Position numbers and translations under genes: made by a program | Assembly (NCBI GenBank): GCA_958299035.1 | Contig: CATQJL010000179.1 | Coordinates: 1-64,000 of the forward strand | Length of the DNA: 64,000 nucleotides | Direction: 5' to 3' | Source of the DNA: Cylicocyclus nassatus | Lineage: Eukaryota > Nematoda > Chromadorea > Rhabditida > Strongylidae | Shown: piece by piece, positions 22,920 through 36,479 of the stretch | Numbering within the stretch: position 1 is the first letter of the stretch | Layout: each line of letters begins with the position of its first letter | Notes under the pieces: model-generated | Seen by the model: the letters and a program-made list of their open reading frames with translations, nothing else | Databases searched by the model: none | Told to the model about the DNA's origin: nothing

Positions 22920-25900
22920 TCGCTCGTAGGCCTTGTCACTCATTCGTAGGCCTTGACACTCGCTCGTAGGCCTTGACACTCGCTCGTAGGCCTTGACACT
23001 CGCCCGTAGGCCTTGACACTCGCTCGTAGGCCTTGACACTCATTCGTAGGCCTTGACACTCATTCGTAGGCCTTGACACTCGCTCGTAGGCCTTGACACT
23101 CGCTCGTAGGCCTTGACACTCGCTCGTAGGCCTTGACACTCGCTCGTAGGCCTTGACACTCATTCGTAGGCCTTGACACTCACTCGTAGGCCTTGACACT
23201 CACTCGTAGGCCTTGACACTCGCTCGTAGGCCTTGACACTCATTCGTAGGCCTTGACACTCGCTCGTAGGCCTTGACACTCGCTCGTAGGCCTTGACACT
23301 CACTCGTAGGCCTTGACACTCGCCCGTAGGCCTTGACACTCGCTCGTAGGCCTTGACACTCGCCCGTAGGCCTTGACACTCGCCCGTAGGCCTTGACACT
23401 CGCTCGTAGGCCTTGACTCTCGCTCGTAGGCCTTGACACTCATTCGTAGGCCTTGACACTCGCTCGTAGGCCTTGACACTCGCTCGTAGGCCTTGACACT
23501 CGCTCGTAGGCCTTGACACTCGCTCGTAGGCCTTGACACTCGCCCGTAGGCCTTGACACTCGCTCGTAGGCCTTGACACTCGCTCGTAGGCCTTGACACT
23601 CATTCGTAGGCCTTGACACTCACTCGTAGGCCTTGACACTCATTCGTAGGCCTTGACACTCATTCGTAGGCCTTGACACTCGCTCGTAGGCCTTGACACT
23701 CGCTCGTAGGCCTTGACACTCGCTCGTAGGCCTTGACACTCGCTCGTAGGCCTTGACACTCGCCCGTAGGCCTTGACACTCGCTCGTAGGCCTTGACACT
23801 CGCTCGTAGGCCTTGACACTCATTCGTAGGCCTTGACACTCGCCCGTAGGCCTTGGCACTCGTCCGTAGGCCTTGACACTCGCTCGTAGGCCTTGACACT
23901 CGCCCGTAGGCCTTGACACTCGCTCGTAGGCCTTGACACTCACTCGTAGGCCTTGACACTCGCTCGTAGGCCTTGACACTCGCTCGTAGGCCTTGACACT
24001 CGCTCGTAGGCCTTGACACTCGCTCGTAGGCCTTGACACTCGCCCGTAGGCCTTGACACTCGCTCGTAGGCCTTGACACTCGCTCGTAGGCCTTGACTCT
24101 CATTCGTAGGCCTTGACACTCGCTCGTAGGCCTTGACACTCGCTCGTAGGCCTTGACACTCGCCCGTAGGCCTTGACACTCGCTCGTAGGCCCTGACACT
24201 CGCTCGTAGGCCTTGACACTCGCCCGTAGGCCTTGACACTCGCTCGTAGGCCTTGACACTCGCTCGTAGGCCTTGACACTCGTCCGTAGGCCTTGACACT
24301 CGCTCGTAGGCCTTGACACTCGCCCGTAGGCCTTGACACTCGCTCGTAGGCCTTGACACTCGCTCGTAGGCCTTGACACTCGCTCGTAGGCCTTGACACT
24401 CGCTCGTAGGCCTTGACACTCGCTCGTAGGCCTTGACACTCGCCCGTAGGCCTTGACACTCGCTCGTAGGCCTTGACACTCATTCGTAGGCCTTGACACT
24501 CATTCGTAGGCCTTGACACTCGCTCGTAGGCCTTGACACTCGCTCGTAGGCCTTGACACTCGCTCGTAGGCCTTGACACTCGCTCGTAGGCCTTGACACT
24601 CATTCGTAGGCCTTGACACTCACTCGTAGGCCTTGACACTCACTCGTAGGCCTTGACACTCGCTCGTAGGCCTTGACACTCATTCGTAGGCCTTGACACT
24701 CGCTCGTAGGCCTTGACACTCGCTCGTAGGCCTTGACACTCACTCGTAGGCCTTGACACTCGCCCGTAGGCCTTGACACTCGCTCGTAGGCCTTGACACT
24801 CGCCCGTAGGCCTTGACACTCGCCCGTAGGCCTTGACACTCGCTCGTAGGCCTTGACTCTCGCTCGTAGGCCTTGACACTCATTCGTAGGCCTTGACACT
24901 CGCTCGTAGGCCTTGACACTCGCTCGTAGGCCTTGACACTCGCTCGTAGGCCTTGACACTCGCTCGTAGGCCTTGACACTCGCCCGTAGGCCTTGACACT
25001 CGCTCGTAGGCCTTGACACTCGCTCGTAGGCCTTGACACTCATTCGTAGGCCTTGACACTCACTCGTAGGCCTTGACACTCATTCGTAGGCCTTGACACT
25101 CATTCGTAGGCCTTGACACTCGCTCGTAGGCCTTGACACTCGCTCGTAGGCCTTGACACTCGCTCGTAGGCCTTGACACTCGCTCGTAGGCCTTGACACT
25201 CGCCCGTAGGCCTTGACACTCGCTCGTAGGCCTTGACACTCGCTCGTAGGCCTTGACACTCATTCGTAGGCCTTGACACTCGCCCGTAGGCCTTGGCACT
25301 CGTCCGTAGGCCTTGACACTCGCTCGTAGGCCTTGACACTCGCCCGTAGGCCTTGACACTCGCTCGTAGGCCTTGACACTCACTCGTAGGCCTTGACACT
25401 CGCTCGTAGGCCTTGACACTCATTCGTAGGCCTTGACACTCGCTCGTAGGCCTTGACACTCGCTCGTAGGCCTTGACACTCGCTCGTAGGCCTTGACACT
25501 CGCTCGTAGGCCTTGACACTCATTCGTAGGCCTTGACACTCACTCGTAGGCCTTGACACTCACTCGTAGGCCTTGACACTCGCTCGTAGGCCTTGACACT
25601 CATTCGTAGGCCTTGACACTCGCTCGTAGGCCTTGACACTCGCTCGTAGGCCTTGACACTCACTCGTAGGCCTTGACACTCGCCCGTAGGCCTTGACACT
25701 CGCTCGTAGGCCTTGACACTCGCCCGTAGGCCTTGACACTCGCCCGTAGGCCTTGACACTCGCTCGTAGGCCTTGACTCTCGCTCGTAGGCCTTGACACT
25801 CATTCGTAGGCCTTGACACTCGCTCGTAGGCCTTGACACTCGCTCGTAGGCCTTGACACTCGCTCGTAGGCCTTGACACTCGCTCGTAGGCCTTGACACT

Positions 25901-28900
25901 CGCCCGTAGGCCTTGACACTCGCTCGTAGGCCTTGACACTCGCTCGTAGGCCTTGACACTCATTCGTAGGCCTTGACACTCACTCGTAGGCCTTGACACT
26001 CATTCGTAGGCCTTGACACTCATTCGTAGGCCTTGACACTCGCTCGTAGGCCTTGACACTCGCTCGTAGGCCTTGACACTCGCTCGTAGGCCTTGACACT
26101 CGCTCGTAGGCCTTGACACTCGCCCGTAGGCCTTGACACTCGCTCGTAGGCCTTGACACTCGCTCGTAGGCCTTGACACTCATTCGTAGGCCTTGACACT
26201 CGCCCGTAGGCCTTGGCACTCGTCCGTAGGCCTTGACACTCGCTCGTAGGCCTTGACACTCGCCCGTAGGCCTTGACACTCGCTCGTAGGCCTTGACACT
26301 CACTCGTAGGCCTTGACACTCGCTCGTAGGCCTTGACACTCGCTCGTAGGCCTTGACACTCGCTCGTAGGCCTTGACACTCGCTCGTAGGCCTTGACACT
26401 CGCCCGTAGGCCTTGACACTCGCTCGTAGGCCTTGACACTCGCTCGTAGGCCTTGACACTCACTCGTAGGCCTTGACACTCGCTCGTAGGCCTTGACACT
26501 CGCTCGTAGGCCTTGACACTCGCCCGTAGGCCTTGACACTCGCCCGTAGGCCTTGACACTCGCTCGTAGGCCTTGACTCTCGCTCGTAGGCCTTGACACT
26601 CATTCGTAGGCCTTGACACTCGCTCGTAGGCCTTGACACTCGCTCGTAGGCCTTGACACTCGCTCGTAGGCCTTGACACTCGCTCGTAGGCCTTGACACT
26701 CGCCCGTAGGCCTTGACACTCGCTCGTAGGCCTTGACACTCGCTCGTAGGCCTTGACACTCATTCGTAGGCCTTGACACTCACTCGTAGGCCTTGACACT
26801 CATTCGTAGGCCTTGACACTCATTCGTAGGCCTTGACACTCGCTCGTAGGCCTTGACACTCGCTCGTAGGCCTTGACACTCGCTCGTAGGCCTTGACACT
26901 CGCTCGTAGGCCTTGACACTCGCCCGTAGGCCTTGACACTCGCTCGTAGGCCTTGACACTCGCTCGTAGGCCTTGACACTCATTCGTAGGCCTTGACACT
27001 CGCCCGTAGGCCTTGGCACTCGTCCGTAGGCCTTGACACTCGCTCGTAGGCCTTGACACTCGCCCGTAGGCCTTGACACTCGCTCGTAGGCCTTGACACT
27101 CACTCGTAGGCCTTGACACTCGCTCGTAGGCCTTGACACTCATTCGTAGGCCTTGACACTCGCTCGTAGGCCTTGACACTCGCTCGTAGGCCTTGACACT
27201 CGCTCGTAGGCCTTGACACTCGCTCGTAGGCCTTGACACTCATTCGTAGGCCTTGACACTCACTCGTAGGCCTTGACACTCACTCGTAGGCCTTGACACT
27301 CGCTCGTAGGCCTTGACACTCATTCGTAGGCCTTGACACTCGCTCGTAGGCCTTGACACTCGCTCGTAGGCCTTGACACTCACTCGTAGGCCTTGACACT
27401 CGCCCGTAGGCCTTGACACTCGCTCGTAGGCCTTGACACTCGCCCGTAGGCCTTGACACTCGCCCGTAGGCCTTGACACTCGCTCGTAGGCCTTGACTCT
27501 CGCTCGTAGGCCTTGACACTCATTCGTAGGCCTTGACACTCGCTCGTAGGCCTTGACACTCGCTCGTAGGCCTTGACACTCGCTCGTAGGCCTTGACACT
27601 CGCTCGTAGGCCTTGACACTCGCCCGTAGGCCTTGACACTCGCTCGTAGGCCTTGACACTCGCTCGTAGGCCTTGACACTCATTCGTAGGCCTTGACACT
27701 CACTCGTAGGCCTTGACACTCATTCGTAGGCCTTGACACTCATTCGTAGGCCTTGACACTCGCTCGTAGGCCTTGACACTCGCTCGTAGGCCTTGACACT
27801 CGCTCGTAGGCCTTGACACTCGCTCGTAGGCCTTGACACTCGCCCGTAGGCCTTGACACTCGCTCGTAGGCCTTGACACTCGCTCGTAGGCCTTGACACT
27901 CATTCGTAGGCCTTGACACTCGCCCGTAGGCCTTGGCACTCGTCCGTAGGCCTTGACACTCGCTCGTAGGCCTTGACACTCGCCCGTAGGCCTTGACACT
28001 CGCTCGTAGGCCTTGACACTCACTCGTAGGCCTTGACACTCGCTCGTAGGCCTTGACACTCGCTCGTAGGCCTTGACACTCGCTCGTAGGCCTTGACACT
28101 CGCTCGTAGGCCTTGACACTCGCCCGTAGGCCTTGACACTCGCTCGTAGGCCTTGACACTCGCTCGTAGGCCTTGACTCTCATTCGTAGGCCTTGACACT
28201 CGCTCGTAGGCCTTGACACTCGCTCGTAGGCCTTGACACTCGCCCGTAGGCCTTGACACTCGCTCGTAGGCCCTGACACTCGCTCGTAGGCCTTGACACT
28301 CGCCCGTAGGCCTTGACACTCGCTCGTAGGCCTTGACACTCGCTCGTAGGCCTTGACACTCGTCCGTAGGCCTTGACACTCGCTCGTAGGCCTTGACACT
28401 CGCTCGTAGGCCTTGACACTCGCCCGTAGGCCTTGACACTCGCTCGTAGGCCTTGACACTCGCTCGTAGGCCTTGACACTCGCCCGTAGGCCTTGACACT
28501 CGCTCGTAGGCCTTGACACTCGCTCGTAGGCCTTGACTCTCATTCGTAGGCCTTGACACTCGCTCGTAGGCCTTGACACTCGCTCGTAGGCCTTGACACT
28601 CGCCCGTAGGCCTTGACACTCGCTCGTAGGCCCTGACACTCGCTCGTAGGCCTTGACACTCGCCCGTAGGCCTTGACACTCGCTCGTAGGCCTTGACACT
28701 CGCTCGTAGGCCTTGACACTCGTCCGTAGGCCTTGACTCTCGCTCGTAGGCCTTGACACTCATTCGTAGGCCTTGACACTCGCTCGTAGGCCTTGACACT
28801 CGCTCGTAGGCCTTGACACTCGCTCGTAGGCCTTGACACTCGCTCGTAGGCCTTGACACTCGCCCGTAGGCCTTGACACTCGCTCGTAGGCCTTGACACT

Positions 28901-29839
28901 CGCTCGTAGGCCTTGACACTCATTCGTAGGCCTTGACACTCACTCGTAGGCCTTGACACTCATTCGTAGGCCTTGACACTCATTCGTAGGCCTTGACACT
29001 CGCTCGTAGGCCTTGACACTCGCTCGTAGGCCTTGACACTCGCTCGTAGGCCTTGACACTCGCTCGTAGGCCTTGACACTCGCCCGTAGGCCTTGACACT
29101 CGCTCGTAGGCCTTGACACTCGCTCGTAGGCCTTGACACTCATTCGTAGGCCTTGACACTCGCCCGTAGGCCTTGGCACTCGTCCGTAGGCCTTGACACT
29201 CGCTCGTAGGCCTTGACACTCGCCCGTAGGCCTTGACACTCGCTCGTAGGCCTTGACACTCACTCGTAGGCCTTGACACTCGCTCGTAGGCCTTGACACT
29301 CGCTCGTAGGCCTTGACACTCGCTCGTAGGCCTTGACACTCGCTCGTAGGCCTTGACACTCGCCCGTAGGCCTTGACACTCGCTCGTAGGCCTTGACTCT
29401 CATTCGTAGGCCTTGACACTCGCTCGTAGGCCTTGACACTCGCTCGTAGGCCTTGACACTCGCCCGTAGGCCTTGACACTCGCTCGTAGGCCCTGACACT
29501 CGCTCGTAGGCCTTGACACTCGCCCGTAGGCCTTGACACTCGCTCGTAGGCCTTGACACTCGCTCGTAGGCCTTGACACTCGTCCGTAGGCCTTGACACT
29601 CGCTCGTAGGCCTTGACACTCGCCCGTAGGCCTTGACACTCGCTCGTAGGCCTTGACACTCGCTCGTAGGCCTTGTCACTCATTCGTAGGCCTTGACACT
29701 CGCTCGTAGGCCTTGACACTCGCTCGTAGGCCTTGACACTCGCCCGTAGGCCTTGACACTCGCTCGTAGGCCTTGACACTCGCTCGTAGGCCTTGACACT
29801 CGCTCGTAGGCCTTGACACTCGCTCGTAGGCCTTGACAC
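22920..29839 (+). repeat. 20-bp minisatellite, variable-length HOR copies
   Basis: Phase is perfect. The GGCACT plus CGTCCG landmark sits at 23851, 25291, 26211, 27011, 27931 and 29171, giving intervals of 1,440, 920, 800, 920 and 1,240 bp, all multiples of 20. The pattern at 23160-23639 recurs at 24600-25079, 25520-25999 and 27240-27719. Within 28020-28760 a roughly 360-bp piece carrying CCCTGACACT (28271 and 28631) is doubled. Copies share order over several hundred bases, then skip or gain whole monomers. This is what unequal crossing-over, or assembly through unresolved repeats, would produce. No gene is seen. Confidence 0.88.
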
Positions 29840-32360
29840 TCATTCGTAGGCCTTGACACTCACTCGTAGGCCTTGACACTCACTCGTAGGCCTTGACACT
29901 CGCTCGTAGGCCTTGACACTCATTCGTAGGCCTTGACACTCGCTCGTAGGCCTTGACACTCGCTCGTAGGCCTTGACACTCACTCGTAGGCCTTGACACT
30001 CGCCCGTAGGCCTTGACACTCGCTCGTAGGCCTTGACACTCGCCCGTAGGCCTTGACACTCGCCCGTAGGCCTTGACACTCGCTCGTAGGCCTTGACTCT
30101 CGCTCGTAGGCCTTGACACTCATTCGTAGGCCTTGACACTCGCTCGTAGGCCTTGACACTCGCTCGTAGGCCTTGACACTCGCTCGTAGGCCTTGACACT
30201 CGCTCGTAGGCCTTGACACTCGCCCGTAGGCCTTGACACTCGCTCGTAGGCCTTGACACTCGCTCGTAGGCCTTGACACTCGCCCGTAGGCCTTGACACT
30301 CGCTCGTAGGCCTTGACACTCGCTCGTAGGCCTTGTCACTCATTCGTAGGCCTTGACACTCGCTCGTAGGCCTTGACACTCGCTCGTAGGCCTTGACACT
30401 CGCCCGTAGGCCTTGACACTCGCTCGTAGGCCTTGACACTCATTCGTAGGCCTTGACACTCATTCGTAGGCCTTGACACTCGCTCGTAGGCCTTGACACT
30501 CGCTCGTAGGCCTTGACACTCATTCGTAGGCCTTGACACTCGCTCGTAGGCCTTGACACTCGCTCGTAGGCCTTGACACTCACTCGTAGGCCTTGACACT
30601 CGCCCGTAGGCCTTGACACTCGCTCGTAGGCCTTGACACTCGCCCGTAGGCCTTGACACTCGCCCGTAGGCCTTGACTCTCGCTCGTAGGCCTTGACACT
30701 CATTCGTAGGCCTTGACACTCGCTCGTAGGCCTTGACACTCGCTCGTAGGCCTTGACACTCGCTCGTAGGCCTTGACACTCGCTCGTAGGCCTTGACACT
30801 CGCCCGTAGGCCTTGACACTCGCTCGTAGGCCTTGACACTCGCTCGTAGGCCTTGACACTCATTCGTAGGCCTTGACACTCACTCGTAGGCCTTGACACT
30901 CATTCGTAGGCCTTGACACTCATTCGTAGGCCTTGACACTCGCTCGTAGGCCTTGACACTCGCTCGTAGGCCTTGACACTCGCTCGTAGGCCTTGACACT
31001 CGCTCGTAGGCCTTGACACTCGCCCGTAGGCCTTGACACTCGCTCGTAGGCCTTGACACTCGCTCGTAGGCCTTGACACTCGCTCGTAGGCCTTGACACT
31101 CGCTCGTAGGCCTTGACACTCATTCGTAGGCCTTGACACTCACTCGTAGGCCTTGACACTCACTCGTAGGCCTTGACACTCGCTCGTAGGCCTTGACACT
31201 CATTCGTAGGCCTTGACACTCGCTCGTAGGCCTTGACACTCGCTCGTAGGCCTTGACACTCACTCGTAGGCCTTGACACTCGCCCGTAGGCCTTGACACT
31301 CGCTCGTAGGCCTTGACACTCGCCCGTAGGCCTTGACACTCGCCCGTAGGCCTTGACACTCGCTCGTAGGCCTTGACTCTCGCTCGTAGGCCTTGACACT
31401 CATTCGTAGGCCTTGACACTCGCTCGTAGGCCTTGACACTCGCTCGTAGGCCTTGACACTCGCTCGTAGGCCTTGACACTCGCTCGTAGGCCTTGACACT
31501 CGCCCGTAGGCCTTGACACTCGCTCGTAGGCCTTGACACTCGCTCGTAGGCCTTGACACTCGCCCGTAGGCCTTGACACTCGCTCGTAGGCCTTGACACT
31601 CGCTCGTAGGCCTTGTCACTCATTCGTAGGCCTTGACACTCGCTCGTAGGCCTTGACACTCGCTCGTAGGCCTTGACACTCGCCCGTAGGCCTTGACACT
31701 CGCTCGTAGGCCTTGACACTCATTCGTAGGCCTTGACACTCATTCGTAGGCCTTGACACTCGCTCGTAGGCCTTGACACTCGCTCGTAGGCCTTGACACT
31801 CATTCGTAGGCCTTGACACTCGCTCGTAGGCCTTGACACTCGCTCGTAGGCCTTGACACTCACTCGTAGGCCTTGACACTCGCCCGTAGGCCTTGACACT
31901 CGCTCGTAGGCCTTGACACTCGCCCGTAGGCCTTGACACTCGCCCGTAGGCCTTGACTCTCGCTCGTAGGCCTTGACACTCATTCGTAGGCCTTGACACT
32001 CGCTCGTAGGCCTTGACACTCGCTCGTAGGCCTTGACACTCGCTCGTAGGCCTTGACACTCGCTCGTAGGCCTTGACACTCGCCCGTAGGCCTTGACACT
32101 CGCTCGTAGGCCTTGACACTCGCTCGTAGGCCTTGACACTCATTCGTAGGCCTTGACACTCACTCGTAGGCCTTGACACTCATTCGTAGGCCTTGACACT
32201 CATTCGTAGGCCTTGACACTCGCTCGTAGGCCTTGACACTCGCTCGTAGGCCTTGACACTCGCTCGTAGGCCTTGACACTCGCTCGTAGGCCTTGACACT
32301 CGCCCGTAGGCCTTGACACTCGCTCGTAGGCCTTGACACTCGCTCGTAGGCCTTGACACT
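29840..32360 (+). repeat. Two tandem 1,280-bp higher-order repeats (64 monomers each)
   Basis: The monomer order from about 29840 to 31080 is repeated from about 31120 to 32360. Matching points include TTGTCACTCATTCG at 30331 and 31611, TTGACTCTCGCTCG at 30094 and 31374, and the CATTCG-CATTCG pair at 30441 and 31721. The copies part company near 31081/32361, where one has CGCTCG and the other CATTCG followed by the GGCACT landmark. Sixty-four monomers is not a multiple of three, so the translation frame shifts between copies; I take this as evidence that the array is not selected as protein-coding. Confidence 0.88.
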
Positions 32361-35300
32361 CATTCGTAGGCCTTGACACTCGCCCGTAGGCCTTGGCACT
32401 CGTCCGTAGGCCTTGACACTCGCTCGTAGGCCTTGACACTCGCCCGTAGGCCTTGACACTCGCTCGTAGGCCTTGACACTCACTCGTAGGCCTTGACACT
32501 CGCTCGTAGGCCTTGACACTCATTCGTAGGCCTTGACACTCGCTCGTAGGCCTTGACACTCGCTCGTAGGCCTTGACACTCGCTCGTAGGCCTTGACACT
32601 CGCTCGTAGGCCTTGACACTCATTCGTAGGCCTTGACACTCACTCGTAGGCCTTGACACTCACTCGTAGGCCTTGACACTCGCTCGTAGGCCTTGACACT
32701 CATTCGTAGGCCTTGACACTCGCTCGTAGGCCTTGACACTCGCTCGTAGGCCTTGACACTCACTCGTAGGCCTTGACACTCGCCCGTAGGCCTTGACACT
32801 CGCTCGTAGGCCTTGACACTCGCCCGTAGGCCTTGACACTCGCCCGTAGGCCTTGACACTCGCTCGTAGGCCTTGACTCTCGCTCGTAGGCCTTGACACT
32901 CATTCGTAGGCCTTGACACTCGCTCGTAGGCCTTGACACTCGCTCGTAGGCCTTGACACTCGCTCGTAGGCCTTGACACTCGCTCGTAGGCCTTGACACT
33001 CGCCCGTAGGCCTTGACACTCGCTCGTAGGCCTTGACACTCGCTCGTAGGCCTTGACACTCATTCGTAGGCCTTGACACTCACTCGTAGGCCTTGACACT
33101 CATTCGTAGGCCTTGACACTCATTCGTAGGCCTTGACACTCGCTCGTAGGCCTTGACACTCGCTCGTAGGCCTTGACACTCGCTCGTAGGCCTTGACACT
33201 CGCTCGTAGGCCTTGACACTCGCCCGTAGGCCTTGACACTCGCTCGTAGGCCTTGACACTCGCTCGTAGGCCTTGACACTCATTCGTAGGCCTTGACACT
33301 CGCCCGTAGGCCTTGGCACTCGTCCGTAGGCCTTGACACTCGCTCGTAGGCCTTGACACTCGCCCGTAGGCCTTGACACTCGCTCGTAGGCCTTGACACT
33401 CACTCGTAGGCCTTGACACTCGCTCGTAGGCCTTGACACTCGCTTAGGCCTTGACACTCGCTCGTAGGCCTTGACACTCGCTCGTAGGCCTTGACACTCG
33501 CCCGTAGGCCTTGACACTCGCTCGTAGGCCTTGACACTCGCTCGTAGGCCTTGACTCTCATTCGTAGGCCTTGACACTCGCTCGTAGGCCTTGACACTCG
33601 CTCGTAGGCCTTGACACTCGCCCGTAGGCCTTGACACTCGCTCGTAGGCCCTGACACTCGCTCGTAGGCCTTGACACTCGCCCGTAGGCCTTGACACTCG
33701 CTCGTAGGCCTTGACACTCGCTCGTAGGCCTTGACACTCGTCCGTAGGCCTTGACACTCGCTCGTAGGCCTTGACACTCGCCCGTAGGCCTTGACACTCG
33801 CTCGTAGGCCTTGACACTCGCTCGTAGGCCTTGTCACTCATTCGTAGGCCTTGACACTCGCTCGTAGGCCTTGACACTCGCTCGTAGGCCTTGACACTCG
33901 CCCGTAGGCCTTGACACTCGCTCGTAGGCCTTGACACTCATTCGTAGGCCTTGACACTCATTCGTAGGCCTTGACACTCGCTCGTAGGCCTTGACACTCG
34001 CTCGTAGGCCTTGACACTCGCTCGTAGGCCTTGACACTCGCTCGTAGGCCTTGACACTCATTCGTAGGCCTTGACACTCACTCGTAGGCCTTGACACTCA
34101 CTCGTAGGCCTTGACACTCGCTCGTAGGCCTTGACACTCATTCGTAGGCCTTGACACTCGCTCGTAGGCCTTGACACTCGCTCGTAGGCCTTGACACTCA
34201 CTCGTAGGCCTTGACACTCGCCCGTAGGCCTTGACACTCGCTCGTAGGCCTTGACACTCGCCCGTAGGCCTTGACACTCGCCCGTAGGCCTTGACACTCG
34301 CTCGTAGGCCTTGACTCTCGCTCGTAGGCCTTGACACTCATTCGTAGGCCTTGACACTCGCTCGTAGGCCTTGACACTCGCTCGTAGGCCTTGACACTCG
34401 CTCGTAGGCCTTGACACTCGCTCGTAGGCCTTGACACTCGCCCGTAGGCCTTGACACTCGCTCGTAGGCCTTGACACTCGCTCGTAGGCCTTGACACTCA
34501 TTCGTAGGCCTTGACACTCACTCGTAGGCCTTGACACTCATTCGTAGGCCTTGACACTCATTCGTAGGCCTTGACACTCGCTCGTAGGCCTTGACACTCG
34601 CTCGTAGGCCTTGACACTCGCTCGTAGGCCTTGACACTCGCTCGTAGGCCTTGACACTCGCCCGTAGGCCTTGACACTCGCTCGTAGGCCTTGACACTCG
34701 CTCGTAGGCCTTGACACTCATTCGTAGGCCTTGACACTCGCCCGTAGGCCTTGGCACTCGTCCGTAGGCCTTGACACTCGCTCGTAGGCCTTGACACTCG
34801 CCCGTAGGCCTTGACACTCGCTCGTAGGCCTTGACACTCACTCGTAGGCCTTGACACTCGCTCGTAGGCCTTGACACTCGCTCGTAGGCCTTGACACTCG
34901 CTCGTAGGCCTTGACACTCGCTCGTAGGCCTTGACACTCATTCGTAGGCCTTGACACTCATTCGTAGGCCTTGACACTCGCTCGTAGGCCTTGACACTCG
35001 CTCGTAGGCCTTGACACTCACTCGTAGGCCTTGACACTCGCTCGTAGGCCTTGACACTCGCTCGTAGGCCTTGACACTCGCTCGTAGGCCTTGACACTCA
35101 TTCGTAGGCTTTGACACTCGCTCGTAGGCCTTGACACTCACTCGTAGCCCTTGACACTCGCTCGTAGGCCTTGACACTCGCTCGTAGGCCTTGACACTCG
35201 CTCGTAGGCCTTGACACTCGCTCGTAGGCCTTGACACTCGCCCGTAGGCCTTGACTCTCATTCGTAGGCCTTGACACTCGCTCGTAGGCCTTGACACTCG

Positions 35301-36479
35301 CTCGTAGGCCTTGACACTCGCTCGTAGGCCTTGACACTCGCCCGTAGGCCTTGACACTCGCTCGTAGGCCTTGACACTCGCTCGTAGGCCTTGACACTCG
35401 CTCGTAGGCCTTGACACTCGCTCGTAGGCCTTGACACTCGCTCGTAGGCCTTGACACTCATTCGTAGGCCTTGACACTCACTCGTAGGCCTTGACACTCA
35501 CTCGTAGGCCTTGACACTCGCTCGTAGGCCTTGACACTCATTCGTAGGCCTTGACACTCGCTCGTAGGCCTTGACACTCGCTCGTAGGCCTTGACACTCA
35601 CTCGTAGGCCTTGACACTCGCCCGTAGGCCTTGACACTCGCTCGTAGGCCTTGACACTCGCCCGTAGGCCTTGACACTCGCCCGTAGGCCTTGACTCTCA
35701 TTCGTAGGCCTTGACTCTCATTCGTAGGCCTTGACACTCGCTCGTAGGCCTTGACACTCGCTCGTAGGCCTTGACACTCGCTCGTAGGCCTTGACACTCG
35801 CTCGTAGGCCTTGACACTCGCTCGTAGGCCTTGACACTCGCCCGTAGGCCTTGACACTCGCTCGTAGGCCTTGACACTCGCTCGTAGGCCTTGACTCTCA
35901 TTCGTAGGCCTTGACACTCGCTCGTAGGCCTTGACACTCGCTCGTAGGCCTTGACACTCGCCCGTAGGCCTTGACACTCGCTCGTAGGCCCTGACACTCG
36001 CTCGTAGGCCTTGACACTCGCTCGTAGGCCTTGACACTCGCTCGTAGGCCTTGACACTCGCTCGTAGGCCTTGACACTCGCTCGTAGGCCTTGACACTCG
36101 CTCGTAGGCCTTGACACTCGCCCGTAGGCCTTGACACTCGCTCGTAGGCCTTGACACTCGCTCGTAGGCCTTGTCACTCATTCGTAGGCCTTGACACTCG
36201 CTCGTAGGCCTTGACACTCGCTCGTAGGCCTTGACACTCGCCCGTAGGCCTTGACACTCGCTCGTAGGCCTTGACACTCATTCGTAGGCCTTGACACTCA
36301 TTCGTAGGCCTTGACACTCGCTCGTAGGCCTTGACACTCGCTCGTAGGCCTTGACACTCGCTCGTAGGCCTTGACACTCGCTCGTAGGCCTTGACACTCA
36401 TTCGTAGGCCTTGACACTCACTCGTAGGCCTTGACACTCACTCGTAAGCCTTGACACTCGCTCGTAGGCCTTGACACTC
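32361..36479 (+). repeat. 20-bp minisatellite, mosaic segment with a 2-bp deletion
   Basis: This stretch resembles the 23-28 kb section. The unit 32620-33099 recurs at 34058-34537, an offset of 1,438, which is 72 monomers less a 2-bp deletion. That deletion lies in CGCTTAGGCC (33441-33450, missing a CG of the expected CGCTCGTAGGCC) and resets the phase for everything downstream. GGCACT plus CGTCCG occurs at 32391, 33311 and about 34751. From 35098 the CTTTGACACT/TAGCCC landmark of the 10-14 kb section returns, so two HOR families are interleaved here. No gene is seen. Confidence 0.87.

Noticed and set aside
20400..23039. 879-codon minus-strand open frame, the longest in the window
   Set aside because: It is produced by a stop-free repeat monomer and a 63-monomer HOR that happens to preserve frame. 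The other two frames of the same strand are also largely open and encode the same rotated peptide. There is no unique domain, signal or codon pattern, and its ends are set by CATTCG and CACTCG variants.
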